From contig JAHDEN010000040.1 in the NCBI GenBank assembly GCA_020628815.1, positions 1 to 40,772 of the forward strand: a stretch of 40,772 nt of DNA. The letters run 5' to 3'. Below the pieces are notes generated by a model. It saw only the letters and a program-made list of their open reading frames with translations, did no database searches and had not been told where the DNA came from. Origin of the DNA: Chloroflexota bacterium. Its GTDB lineage: Bacteria; Chloroflexota; Anaerolineae; Promineifilales; Promineifilaceae. Made by a program: the position numbers and the translations under genes. Shown here in pieces: positions 16,900 through 24,362 of this stretch (its first letter is position 1; every line of letters starts with the position of its first letter).

Positions 16900-17232
16900 A
16901 TGTTCAAAAAAAACGAAGTTGTTTTACAGCGCAGCACATCAAAAAAAGGATCTATAACCGTCACCGCAAAAATTACCGATACGGGTGATTTACGCATCGA
17001 TGGCCATGACCTCACGTCTCAAGGAAAAAACCTGTTTGGCACAACTGAGGTCGAGTGGATCATAATCGTCAAAGCGAACCATATTCCCGCTTTTCAGTCT
17101 GCACTTGAGTCGGAAGCACCTATTCTTACCAGCTTAATAACCCGGTTTAGTGATCAGAACACGACCAAAATCAAGTCGTTTTTAGACGAACAGGGGATTC
17201 CATACAAATTTTCAAATCGAATTGGGGATTAA
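16900..17232 (+). CDS. small uncharacterised protein
   Basis: This is a 110-residue soluble protein without signal peptide. The N-terminal half is beta-rich (SITVTAKITDTGDLRIDGHDL, residues of about 18-38, then FGTTEVEWIIIVKANHIPAF). The C-terminal half is helical and ends in FLDEQGIPYKFSNRIGD. The GDLRI-x-G-x-DL / E-x-(E/W) pattern followed by a helix occurs in short proteins of unknown function in many bacteria. The gene lies 12 nt after the methyltransferase and 4 nt before the NUDIX gene, so all three are probably one transcript. No CGGCCG occurs in it. Confidence 0.6.
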   Translation: MFKKNEVVLQRSTSKKGSITVTAKITDTGDLRIDGHDLTSQGKNLFGTTEVEWIIIVKANHIPAFQSALESEAPILTSLITRFSDQNTTKIKSFLDEQGIPYKFSNRIGD

Positions 17233-17236
17233 ATCT

Positions 17237-17680
17237 ATGAGTAAACGAGAAAAGCCATTCCATGTCGCCTGCTACCTTATTCTGCTAAAAGAGAATCAAA
17301 CTTTGCTATCACGCCGCTACAACACCGGCTACGAAGATGGGAACTATAGTCTTGTAGCGGGCCACGTTGAGGCTGATGAAACGGTGCTTGATGCACTGGT
17401 GCGCGAAGCTGAAGAAGAGGCTGGCATTCGGGTTAAGCGTGACGATTTAGAGTTTGTGAGCGTCCTGCACCGGAACACAAAAGGGAGGCGCATCTACCTG
17501 GACTTCTTCTTTAAATGCACTGTTTGGGATGGGGAGCCACACAATGCAGAGCCTGAAAAGTGTGATCAAATCTTGTGGGCTGAGTTAGACAACCTGCCTG
17601 AAAATGTCATTCCATACGTGCGGCAGGCGCTTGAAACAGCCACGGCTGGGGGTAATGGCTATTGGGAACATGGTTGGTAG
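17237..17680 (+). CDS. NUDIX hydrolase
   Basis: This is a 147-residue pyrophosphohydrolase of the NUDIX superfamily. The complete box G-x5-E-x7-RE-U-x-EE-x-G-U is present, beginning at GHVEADE and ending REAEEEAGI, and binds the Mg ions that cleave nucleoside-diphosphate-X substrates. The size and the opening FHVACYLILL resemble MutT-like or NDP-cleaving housekeeping enzymes. The substrate is unknown. The ATG at 17237 has GGGGATT upstream. A TTG at 17222 overlapping the preceding gene is less likely. Transcription probably stops near the large palindromic element that follows. Confidence 0.9.
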   Translation: MSKREKPFHVACYLILLKENQTLLSRRYNTGYEDGNYSLVAGHVEADETVLDALVREAEEEAGIRVKRDDLEFVSVLHRNTKGRRIYLDFFFKCTVWDGEPHNAEPEKCDQILWAELDNLPENVIPYVRQALETATAGGNGYWEHGW

Positions 17681-17732
17681 GGGCGCAGATAATCGCTTGA
17701 AAATTCTTTGTCTTTGCAGTTGTTTCAGCGAT

Positions 17733-17832
17733 TAACTCGCCCGATGGTTGATTTGATTCGACCATTGATGGAAAAAGCAAAAGCTTGTTTATAGCCATCA
17801 AAATTGTTGGGTTTGACAAATCGGGCGAGTTA
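17733..17832. repeat. 100-bp palindromic element (MITE-like or structured RNA)
   Basis: A perfect 13-bp inverted terminal repeat TAACTCGCCCGAT/ATCGGGCGAGTTA (17733-17745 and 17820-17832) encloses 74 bp. A second inner stem TTGATGG/CCATCAA surrounds an A-rich loop. The two halves are imperfectly complementary throughout. I see no target-site duplication at the borders. It could be a miniature inverted-repeat element, a large attenuating hairpin, or a small RNA. Confidence 0.5.
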
Positions 17833-17963
17833 GCGGCGGCTTGGTGCTACAAATTCTTCTATATAAAGTAATACATCTTTTCCCACTTAGATCCTATGCA
17901 ATTTAAGGTGAGCAATTTATACTATTAGCAAACACTAAAATAAACAGCGAGGAATGGCCCAAT

Positions 17964-19475
17964 ATGAATCCTGCTTCATGGTCATCCATACCCAATCTAT
18001 TTGACCTATCATTACCCCTTGCCCTTGCTTGGCTCTCCCCGGAAGGACACCTACTCCGCACAAATGCTTATTGGCAAAAAGTGTTTGGCCATTACCCAGA
18101 AAAAAACAGTTCCATCTGTATAACAGATATTTCCCCCAAATTTGAATGGGACGTGCTTATTGAACAAATTCTTGACTCTAGATCGAGCAAGCAGTTTGCG
18201 GCCGACATATTCCAAAACGATATTCTGAGCAATTGTCAGTTATCATTTGAGCCGATTTTTGAAGAAAATCATCTGGTATCGATTGTTTTAGTGGCTGAAT
18301 CATATCCCAGTTTATCTATATCAAATCAAAAACTTGAGCTACGGATGGAAGATCGCACCAATAAGCTCCAAGCGATTTTTGATGTCATCGCTGTAGCAAC
18401 TGAAGCTCATGAAAAAGATTTGGGAACTGTCTTACAGGGATGCCTTGAACAAGTAATCGATTCAACCTATGCAAGCGGCGGCGCAATTCAATTATTAGAT
18501 TCTGACGAAGAATTTTTAGAGTTACAAGCACATGCTGGGCTAGAAAATGAGATCGTATCAGAGATGCAAGAAAGTTCAGCAGAAAGCGGGTTATTTGGAT
18601 GGACGGCATCCCATCAAGAAAAATTAATTCTGCCAGACTTAATGAGTGATTGGCGGACGAGTGAAGTCATACGCAATAGCGATGTAAATGTGTATGCAGG
18701 GGTCCCCATGAACGCAGAAGGGGAGCTTGTGGGCGTGCTTAGTATTTTCCGAGAGAAAAAGCGAGCGTTTAGCTCTGATGATATTTCGATTTTGGCTTCA
18801 ATTGCTGATCAAATAGGTGTGATCATCGCAAACCACCGCCTTCGCGCTGAAAATGATCGATTGATGCTACTAGAGGAACGAAACCGTTTGGCTAGGGAGC
18901 TACACGATGCGGTTACTCAATCTCTGTATAGCAGTGTGCTGTTAACAGAAGCGCTTAAAACTCAGGCAAACAAAAAGAATTTAATTGGGGTAGAACAAAT
19001 TAGTGATCAGCTTCAATCGAATGCCCATCAAGCTTTAAAAGAAATGCGCTTGCTGATTCATAATCTCCGGCCGTCCATCCTTTCATCTGTTGGACTAACC
19101 CGGGCCATTCGCCACCGTCTCAAAGCGGTTGAAGAACGAGCAGGCATTAAGCATCAATTAAACATTATCGGGCAAATCGATCTCCCCAAATATGTTGAAG
19201 AAACCCTCTATTTTGTAACGCAAGAGGCTCTGAACAACTCATTAAAACACGCCAATGCTTCTAATATTCTAGTTACACTTAAGCAATCTGATATGTTGTT
19301 GACCATTAATATGATGGATGATGGTACTGGCTTTGACACCGAATCTTTAGAAGATGGAGGGTTAGGGTTGGTGAGTATGCAAGAGCGAATGCATCAAATT
19401 GGCGGCGAAGTTGTTATTACCTCAACTCAAAATAAAGGGACAAACGTTAAAATTATTTGGGGGGCTAAAATATGA
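17964..19475 (+). CDS. GAF-domain sensor histidine kinase (NarL/LiaS type)
   Basis: This is a 503-residue sensor kinase without transmembrane helices, so it senses in the cytoplasm. Residues of about 10-115 form a PAS-like domain, a short coiled coil follows (about 118-140), then a GAF domain (about 140-290). The HisKA_3 dimerisation helix has the phospho-acceptor His314 in ARELHDAVTQ. The GHKL ATPase domain (about 400-500) shows the N-box EALNNSLKHA and glycine boxes DDGTGFD and GGLGLVSMQERM. The last 4 nt overlap the response regulator gene (ATGA), which makes a coupled pair. A candidate -10 box TATACT lies at 17918-17923, and GAGGAA lies a little far (about 9-14 nt) upstream of the ATG. 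Confidence 0.93.
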   Translation: MNPASWSSIPNLFDLSLPLALAWLSPEGHLLRTNAYWQKVFGHYPEKNSSICITDISPKFEWDVLIEQILDSRSSKQFAADIFQNDILSNCQLSFEPIFEENHLVSIVLVAESYPSLSISNQKLELRMEDRTNKLQAIFDVIAVATEAHEKDLGTVLQGCLEQVIDSTYASGGAIQLLDSDEEFLELQAHAGLENEIVSEMQESSAESGLFGWTASHQEKLILPDLMSDWRTSEVIRNSDVNVYAGVPMNAEGELVGVLSIFREKKRAFSSDDISILASIADQIGVIIANHRLRAENDRLMLLEERNRLARELHDAVTQSLYSSVLLTEALKTQANKKNLIGVEQISDQLQSNAHQALKEMRLLIHNLRPSILSSVGLTRAIRHRLKAVEERAGIKHQLNIIGQIDLPKYVEETLYFVTQEALNNSLKHANASNILVTLKQSDMLLTINMMDDGTGFDTESLEDGGLGLVSMQERMHQIGGEVVITSTQNKGTNVKIIWGAKI

Positions 19476-20122
19476 TTCGAGTATTTCAGGCAGATGATCA
19501 TGCAATTGTCAGGGATGGGATGCGCTGGCTATTAAGAGGAGAGGATGATATAGAACTGGTAGGAGAAGCAGCAGATGGCAAAACGGCCGTAGCTCTAATC
19601 GAAGAACTACATCCAGATGTCATCTTACTCGATTTGCAGATGCCAAAAATGAATGGATTTGAGGCGATTCCACTTATTCAGCAAGCTTCGCCAAATGCAA
19701 AAATTATTGTGATCACCAGCTTTAATGATGACGACCATGTGTTTCGGGCAATACAGTCTGGGGCAATTGGATATTTGTTAAAAGACACGATGCCACAAAA
19801 GATTTTACAGGTCATCCGAAATGCAGCGGCCGGGCAAGCAACACTCGAGCCAGAGATAGCTCAGCGATTACTTGATCATCTCTCAAAATCGACAAAAACT
19901 GATAAACCACTGACTCAAGAGCCGCTAACGCCTCGTGAAATAGAAATTTTAAAGCATGTAGCAAAGGGGGCAACCAACCTAGAAATTGCACAACAGCTTG
20001 TGGTCAGTGAACGAACTGTACGCACTCACGTCAGCAACTTCTTGGGAAAACTCCATTTAGCCAATCGAACACAAGCCGCACTTTACGCGTTACGAGAAGG
20101 GCTGGCTTCATTGGATGACTAA
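19472..20122 (+). CDS. LuxR/NarL-family response regulator
   Basis: This is a 216-residue two-domain regulator. The receiver domain (1-120) has the acidic pair DD (8-9), phospho-acceptor Asp54 in ILLDLQMP, Thr in VITSF, and Lys in YLLKD. The C-terminal LuxR helix-turn-helix (about 148-205) contains LTPREIEILKHVAKG, NLEIAQQL and ERTVRTHVSNFLGKL. It is translationally coupled to the histidine kinase. Its targets are not evident. The divergent carrier-protein cluster nearby is a possible target by proximity only. Confidence 0.95.
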   Translation: MIRVFQADDHAIVRDGMRWLLRGEDDIELVGEAADGKTAVALIEELHPDVILLDLQMPKMNGFEAIPLIQQASPNAKIIVITSFNDDDHVFRAIQSGAIGYLLKDTMPQKILQVIRNAAAGQATLEPEIAQRLLDHLSKSTKTDKPLTQEPLTPREIEILKHVAKGATNLEIAQQLVVSERTVRTHVSNFLGKLHLANRTQAALYALREGLASLDD

Positions 20123-20134
20123 GCTCCTTGATAG

Positions 20135-20173
20135 AAAAAAGAAGGTATGATCTCTATTCTCATGCCTTCTTTT
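20135..20173. terminator. bidirectional intrinsic terminator
   Basis: GAAGGTATGA (20141-20150) pairs with TCATGCCTTC (20160-20169) with one wobble. It is preceded by six A and followed by four T. It sits between the convergent response regulator and SET-domain genes and can serve both. Confidence 0.8.
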
Positions 20174-20201
20174 CAGTTTCTCAAACAATTTCAAATTCGG
20201 T

Positions 20202-20723
20202 TTAGATCAAAGTACCAAAAGCAAATTGATTGATTCGTCTTTTCAGATAGGGGGAAAAATATTCTCCATATTTCTCTTGTAAATTTCTTTCCATCCAATC
20301 GTTACCGGTTATGATGCCACGGCAATAAGCTGAACCACATTGACACTCAAATTCATCATATGAGGTGCCATCACTCATAGCATAATCAAAGCAGATTTCT
20401 TCTCCAATAGTAATGTCCCGCATCGCAACAAGTCTAATTGCCCCATTTAAACCTGCATTTGGACTGCAAGAATGGTTAACGTAATCAGGCGCCTCAGCCA
20501 TTTCACCTACTCCATAAGTCTGATAAAGATCTTCATCAACCTGTAATCCATGCGAGCGATTTTCATACGGGAGTTGATCAAACTCAGCTTTTGTCCAGAT
20601 GTTTCCACCCCACAGACATAGCAACTCACCTTTTTGAATCTCTTCGAGAGCAAACACACCGTATCCTTGAATCTCGGGCAAATACTTCCCTTCTAATTTT
20701 GGCGAAATAAAAGAACGAGCCAT
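20202..20723 (-). CDS. SET-domain protein (putative protein lysine methyltransferase)
   Basis: This is a 173-residue single-domain SET protein with a post-SET zinc site. YGVFALEEIQKGELL (21-35) is the SET-N region that contacts SAM. NHSCSPN (83-89) is the pseudoknot motif. EEICFDYA (108-115) carries the catalytic Tyr. Cys127, Cys129 and Cys134 (CQCGSAYC) with Cys86 can bind zinc. SET proteins transfer methyl groups from SAM to lysine in proteins. Bacterial members are uncommon and their targets mostly unknown. It is the last gene of a three-gene operon after the C45 and PRC-like genes, with AGGAG upstream of its start. The carrier or other cluster protein could be its target, but that is speculation. 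Confidence 0.9.
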   Translation of the reverse strand: MARSFISPKLEGKYLPEIQGYGVFALEEIQKGELLCLWGGNIWTKAEFDQLPYENRSHGLQVDEDLYQTYGVGEMAEAPDYVNHSCSPNAGLNGAIRLVAMRDITIGEEICFDYAMSDGTSYDEFECQCGSAYCRGIITGNDWMERNLQEKYGEYFSPYLKRRINQFAFGTLI

Positions 20724-20725
20724 TA

Positions 20726-20980
20726 TTATTCTCCTAAAGTTTGTTGAATGTTGATATGTTCCAAAGAATGCTTATTGATATTCAACAAAATATGATCCTG
20801 ACTGATTCGATCGACATAAAACAAATTAAGGTCAACAAAATTATTTGTTGATTCCATAAGCACCGTAAAAAGTGACAGCGGAGGTTTATGTGTTGAAACA
20901 ATGGTTCCTACATACCCATCTATGGCACTCACTGGCATCCCGACCATGGGGTAAAATTCATCTACAAAGTAGTTAAACAT
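20726..20980 (-). CDS. small PRC-barrel-like protein
   Basis: This is an 84-residue protein. The order GMPVSAIDGYVGTIV (14-28), an exposed stretch, then LFYVDRISQDHILLNINKHSLEHI matches the beta-barrel pattern of PRC-barrel/DUF2171-like domains (MPV..DG..VGTV ... VDRI..D.V.LN..K..LE). No catalytic residues are expected. These domains usually mediate binding. Its start overlaps the end of the C45 gene by 8 nt, and it ends 2 nt before the SET gene, so the three are translated together. The assignment is by eye and could be wrong. Confidence 0.6.
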   Translation of the reverse strand: MFNYFVDEFYPMVGMPVSAIDGYVGTIVSTHKPPLSLFTVLMESTNNFVDLNLFYVDRISQDHILLNINKHSLEHINIQQTLGE

Positions 20981-22067
20981 TCTTGTTATTTTTCCTTAGG
21001 CTATATGTTTGAAACTCTGCTGAACAAGGAGGGCCGTGAGACACGCTCATCGTCTGAGTTGAAAGATTGAGCAATATTGAAGCGACTGATTCATATTGCT
21101 CGTAATCTGGCAGTTCTGGGTCACGATGTTGGCAAATGCTATTTGGATACCCATCATGATCACCTAATAAATCTTTAATTTGGTCATGAGAAATGAGGCT
21201 CTCGTTTTGCTCTATTAGATCAACCGCACGTTGGTATCGATGCTCTGTATGAATCCGCTCTTCGGCCGGTTCTGACACATCTAAATCATCCGGATCGAGA
21301 AAGTGGTTGGTATGAATCAAAACCCCGTTTGTTGGCGTTTGAACCCCAAATGTTTGAGGGGCAGCTTCTATGTTAACAACTCCCTCCTCCTTCGATCCGA
21401 TAATAAAATTTGCTGAACAAGCTCTAGGTTCGTCAGTCACGACACTAATCGCATCTTGCAATGATGTTTGTTTTAAGATTTCATAACATCTTAAATGGAA
21501 TGGCTTATTTAATGTGCTCCAGTCATCTTGTAGCGCGACAAGTCCATTGATGAGCAATCCTATCCCTTTGCTGTTTAATCCGATTTTGCCCCCAAAAATA
21601 CCAGCCTCCGTAAATGTTAACGATGAAATGCCCGTTTCATCTTCAGCGTAAATAATTGCCCCAGCAGTTTCTGGAAACCAGTCCCAGTTTTGAGCCAATA
21701 TCATTTGTTTATCGCTGGATCTTGTATTTGATAAGGCAAAAGACGTACAGCCATCTGCTACCCCCTTAATTGCATATTGATAGTAAAGAATTTCATAACG
21801 AACACTCAAAGCCGCGATTTCGATTAAATCAGCTCCGCATCCTTTAGCAATACCCTGCATCCCAGCAAAATACTTTTGATTTTGTTGCTCAATAGCCGGC
21901 AAATAACGGGCGGCGCGAATCAAAACTTCATCTTTTTCAAGACGACACTCATGTTTAAAACGATAAAAATACAGGTCTATGTTTTTAGCTATCTCAGCTT
22001 CTAATGACTGCCCATGGATGAAACCTTGTTCAAAGCAGCTACCAACTATTTGTACGTAAGGGAACAT
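20973..22067 (-). CDS. C45-family Ntn-hydrolase (acyl-CoA:6-aminopenicillanate acyltransferase-like)
   Basis: This is a 364-residue homologue of the penicillin acyltransferase/peptidase C45 family, whose members self-cleave and use the new N-terminal Cys to hydrolyse or transfer amide-linked acyl groups. GCTSF places the nucleophile at Cys107, and LAQNWDW (124-130) is the conserved motif shortly after it. GKIGLNSKGIGLLING and the HRYQRA/DHDGYPNSICQH stretch fit the family C-terminus. No signal peptide is seen. It starts the operon with the PRC-like and SET genes. In a carrier-protein cluster it might condense or release an acyl/aminoacyl product. Reaction and substrate are unknown. A strong RNA hairpin lies 12 nt upstream of its start. 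Confidence 0.87.
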   Translation of the reverse strand: MFPYVQIVGSCFEQGFIHGQSLEAEIAKNIDLYFYRFKHECRLEKDEVLIRAARYLPAIEQQNQKYFAGMQGIAKGCGADLIEIAALSVRYEILYYQYAIKGVADGCTSFALSNTRSSDKQMILAQNWDWFPETAGAIIYAEDETGISSLTFTEAGIFGGKIGLNSKGIGLLINGLVALQDDWSTLNKPFHLRCYEILKQTSLQDAISVVTDEPRACSANFIIGSKEEGVVNIEAAPQTFGVQTPTNGVLIHTNHFLDPDDLDVSEPAEERIHTEHRYQRAVDLIEQNESLISHDQIKDLLGDHDGYPNSICQHRDPELPDYEQYESVASILLNLSTQTMSVSHGPPCSAEFQTYSLRKNNKNV

Positions 22068-22079
22068 CTTTTAAATACA

Positions 22080-22121
22080 AAAGCGCGTTCAACCAGCGTC
22101 GGCACTTGATGAACACGCTTT
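22080..22121 (-). promoter_or_regulatory. hairpin in the 5' leader of the C45 gene
   Basis: As minus-strand RNA, AAAGCGUGUUCA pairs with UGAACGCGCUUU over 12 bp with one G-U wobble. On the plus strand the same position would be a C-A mismatch, so the structure fits minus-strand RNA. It lies 12 nt upstream of the C45 ATG and is followed by UUGUAUUU. It may attenuate transcription or limit ribosome access. Confidence 0.45.
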
Positions 22122-22400
22122 GAAATTGCCTTTTTAACTAAAAAAGGTGCACAGATAAACTGCCGTAAGCAGTAATCCATTTTGAAAAATAATTATCGAG
22201 TGAATCTGTTTCCCTAAATCGCAAGCCAAACAGGTTGACACAGTTAGGCGATATGAAATTTTCAAACAGACGCTTTTTGGGACTTCTGGATATTGGTGAT
22301 CAGCAATTGCAAGATCAAACTTAAACAAACTGGCCAATCAACGATTGGCTCGTGAACGTAGCGACTGTGCCAACAAATTGGCCTCGACACTCTATACAAG

Positions 22401-22430
22401 CAAAAGCCTGAATGTTATGAAGATCAGGCT
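22401..22430 (-). terminator. intrinsic terminator of the LysW-like gene
   Basis: On the minus strand AGCCTGA (22430-22424) pairs with TCAGGCT (22411-22405) and is followed by TTTT. It lies 8 nt after the stop, so the carrier gene is probably monocistronic. Confidence 0.6.
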
Positions 22431-22437
22431 AGTCAAC

Positions 22438-22680
22438 CTAATATTGCCCATTCCTGTAAAAATCTTCGTCATGATAATCATCTTCGTAATCGGAATAAGG
22501 GCTATCCGCAGTATCTTCAAAATCAAACGCCCAATCTAACGTAAGCGGATTAAGATCTACAACTTCAAGCTCAGTCCGGCATTCTCTACACAGAAATCTT
22601 TGATTCAAACGAGGAGAAGTTGTGACATGTATGGGGCGATCACAAGAGGGGCAAAATGTAGTTTTACTTTTTTTAGACAT
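22438..22680 (-). CDS. LysW-like amino-group carrier protein with extended acidic/aromatic tail
   Basis: This is an 80-residue protein. A zinc ribbon CPSC (10-13) ... CREC (31-34) is followed by RTELEVVDLNPLTLDWAFDFED (35-56). This closely follows the LysW pattern (CPDC-x-ELEVVSLDPLELELAPE). LysW proteins hold an amino acid on their C-terminal Glu while biosynthetic enzymes act on it. Here the sequence does not end at the usual EDWGE. It runs on for 24 residues rich in Asp, Glu and Tyr and ends in GQY, so the attachment chemistry must differ, or the tail itself is modified. AAAGGT precedes the ATG. It is divergent from the ATP-grasp operon. The alternative is a generic zinc-ribbon protein. 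Confidence 0.7.
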   Translation of the reverse strand: MSKKSKTTFCPSCDRPIHVTTSPRLNQRFLCRECRTELEVVDLNPLTLDWAFDFEDTADSPYSDYEDDYHDEDFYRNGQY

Positions 22681-22739
22681 ACCTTTTTTAGTTCATATAG
22701 TTCAATTGTTCGGCACCAAAAATTTGCCGATGCTTTCAA

Positions 22740-22783
22740 AAGTCTACCGGCCTCTCTATTCGGGTTGAATAGACAAAAGACTT
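22740..22783. promoter_or_regulatory. nested hairpin in the divergent carrier/ATP-grasp control region
   Basis: An inner stem TCTATTC/GAATAGA (22755-22761 and 22767-22773, loop of 5) is enclosed by AAGTCT/AGACTT (22740-22745 and 22778-22783). It could be part of a transcript leader or an operator. Confidence 0.4.
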
Positions 22784-22787
22784 AATT

Positions 22788-22820
22788 CTCAAATACGTCA
22801 AATGACGTAGATCATTTGAG
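22788..22820. promoter_or_regulatory. dyad element in the divergent carrier/ATP-grasp control region
   Basis: CTCAAAT-ACGTCA-AA-TGACGT-AGATC-ATTTGAG forms a 13-bp stem with a 5-nt bulge. The inner ACGTCA/TGACGT is a near-perfect palindrome typical of a dimeric repressor site. It lies between two divergent genes, as expected for shared control. Confidence 0.45.
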
Positions 22821-22921
22821 TTAAAAAGCCGAGTCAGCTTGATTAGGAAGAAATTAAACTTCACCATTCGCTAGATATATTAATTTTTTATATTGAATTA
22901 TTTTGAGGACTTTGAAAGAGT

Positions 22922-24358
22922 ATGAATCCAGCATACGAACAAAGCTTAATTTTTCCGGGTCAATTCGAACCGGCCAATCACTGGTATGAAAAAGCGCTAA
23001 ATGCGCAAATCCATCCTTTGATTCATTTCTTCATCAACCTATCTTCTGAAAGAATAATTAGCCGGTATTGTCATCTGCACCCGTTAGCAGACAAAGATAG
23101 GCTCAAAGCCTTGTTGGCTTATCAACCTTCATACTTTGCGTGGTCGGGAAGCGACTTGCTTCATGTTACTTCGGCAAGTGGTAAGCGACAGATGGTTGTT
23201 GTTGAAACAAACTCCTGTCCGTCAGGGCAAAAATCTATGCCTTTAGTGGATGAGGCGGCCGAACAAGGCGGGTATCGCAGCCTGATGGAAAAAACCCTCA
23301 AAGCTCGAATAGTGGCGAAACGGAATCTACCGGATGGTGAGCTAGCCGTGCTCTATGACAAGAACAAAATGGAAGCGAGCGGCTATGCGTCTGTCATGGC
23401 TGATGTGTTTGAAGAACCGGTTCACTTGGTCCACTTTGATGGAACCAACAAAAATGTTCGCTGGTCCGGCCGACTGCTCGAAATCGAAAATCAAAAAGGT
23501 GATTGGATACCCATTCGTGCCGCATTTCGCTATGTAACCCAACAACCATGGGCCAAAATACCAATCAAAACTAAAACTTATATCTTTAATCCGATAATTG
23601 CTTGCCTAGCAGGTGGTCGAAATAAAATGGTGGCCGCCAAAGCATACGACTTTTTTAATGGGGAAATGGCAGACTCGCAGCTTAAGATATTAACCCCTGA
23701 AACAATTTGGGATGTTAGCAAAACAGAAATTCCACTTTGGGTCAACCGGCTTGGGGGCCAAGCTGTGGTTAAGGTTCCCTATAGCAACGCAGGTCAAGGG
23801 GTTTACACCATTGTCAACCAAGAAGAACTTGATCACTTTATGAAGCAGTCTTTTTTCTATGACCGATTTATCGTGCAAAGCTTAATCGGAAACTATCAAT
23901 GGAGTTCTACCGGAGCGGCTGGAAAGTTCTATCATGTTGGCACGGTGCCTAATTTAAAAGGGCATAGCTATGCGGCCGATCTACGTATGATGATCCAATC
24001 AACTAAAAAAGGGTTCCGGCCGATGTCGATGTATGCGCGGCGGGCAGCAAAACCGCTCGTCGATAATCTAAAAAATGGTGATGATTCATGGTCAATTTTA
24101 GGAACAAATCTTTCTCTAAAAAAAGAGGACGGGAGTTGGGAATCTGATACCAGCCGACTGTTGCTGGTTGACCGGCGTGATTTTAATAGATTAGGGATCG
24201 GGCTCGATGATTTAATCGATGGATTTATTCAAAGTGTGATGGCAACCGTGGCTATCGACAAAATGGCAAAAAACCTAATCAATTCGAAAGGGGCTCTCAA
24301 ATCTCGACTTTTTAAATCTCTTAATGACGATCCAGCTCTAATTCAGGAAATTTTATAA
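22922..24358 (+). CDS. ATP-grasp-type ligase (putative amino acid/peptide ligase)
   Basis: This is a 478-residue protein. The C-terminal half shows an ATP-grasp core: AVVKVPYSNAGQGVYTI (281-297) fits the Lys and flexible glycine loop that hold ATP, followed by FIVQSLIG and YAADLRMMIQ. The N-terminal half has an unusual conserved-looking segment VVVETNSCPSGQKSMPL (92-108). It is longer than LysX/RimK enzymes (about 280-300), so it is not a standard LysX. ATP-grasp ligases join a carboxylate to an amine or thiol via an acyl phosphate. Next to a LysW-like carrier it may load the carrier or build a dipeptide. It starts the plus-strand operon and is 4 nt from the M14 gene. Confidence 0.72.
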   Translation: MNPAYEQSLIFPGQFEPANHWYEKALNAQIHPLIHFFINLSSERIISRYCHLHPLADKDRLKALLAYQPSYFAWSGSDLLHVTSASGKRQMVVVETNSCPSGQKSMPLVDEAAEQGGYRSLMEKTLKARIVAKRNLPDGELAVLYDKNKMEASGYASVMADVFEEPVHLVHFDGTNKNVRWSGRLLEIENQKGDWIPIRAAFRYVTQQPWAKIPIKTKTYIFNPIIACLAGGRNKMVAAKAYDFFNGEMADSQLKILTPETIWDVSKTEIPLWVNRLGGQAVVKVPYSNAGQGVYTIVNQEELDHFMKQSFFYDRFIVQSLIGNYQWSSTGAAGKFYHVGTVPNLKGHSYAADLRMMIQSTKKGFRPMSMYARRAAKPLVDNLKNGDDSWSILGTNLSLKKEDGSWESDTSRLLLVDRRDFNRLGIGLDDLIDGFIQSVMATVAIDKMAKNLINSKGALKSRLFKSLNDDPALIQEIL

Positions 24359-24362
24359 AGAT

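Larger units (their letters stand above)
22068..22437. other. 370-bp intergenic region between the LysW-like and C45 genes
   Basis: It is rich in short hairpins: the C45 leader hairpin (22080-22121), GCCAATC/GATTGGC (22333-22349) and the LysW-like terminator (22401-22430). It must hold the C45 operon promoter. No protein-coding ORF is convincing, although a 67-codon minus frame exists. Confidence 0.45.
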
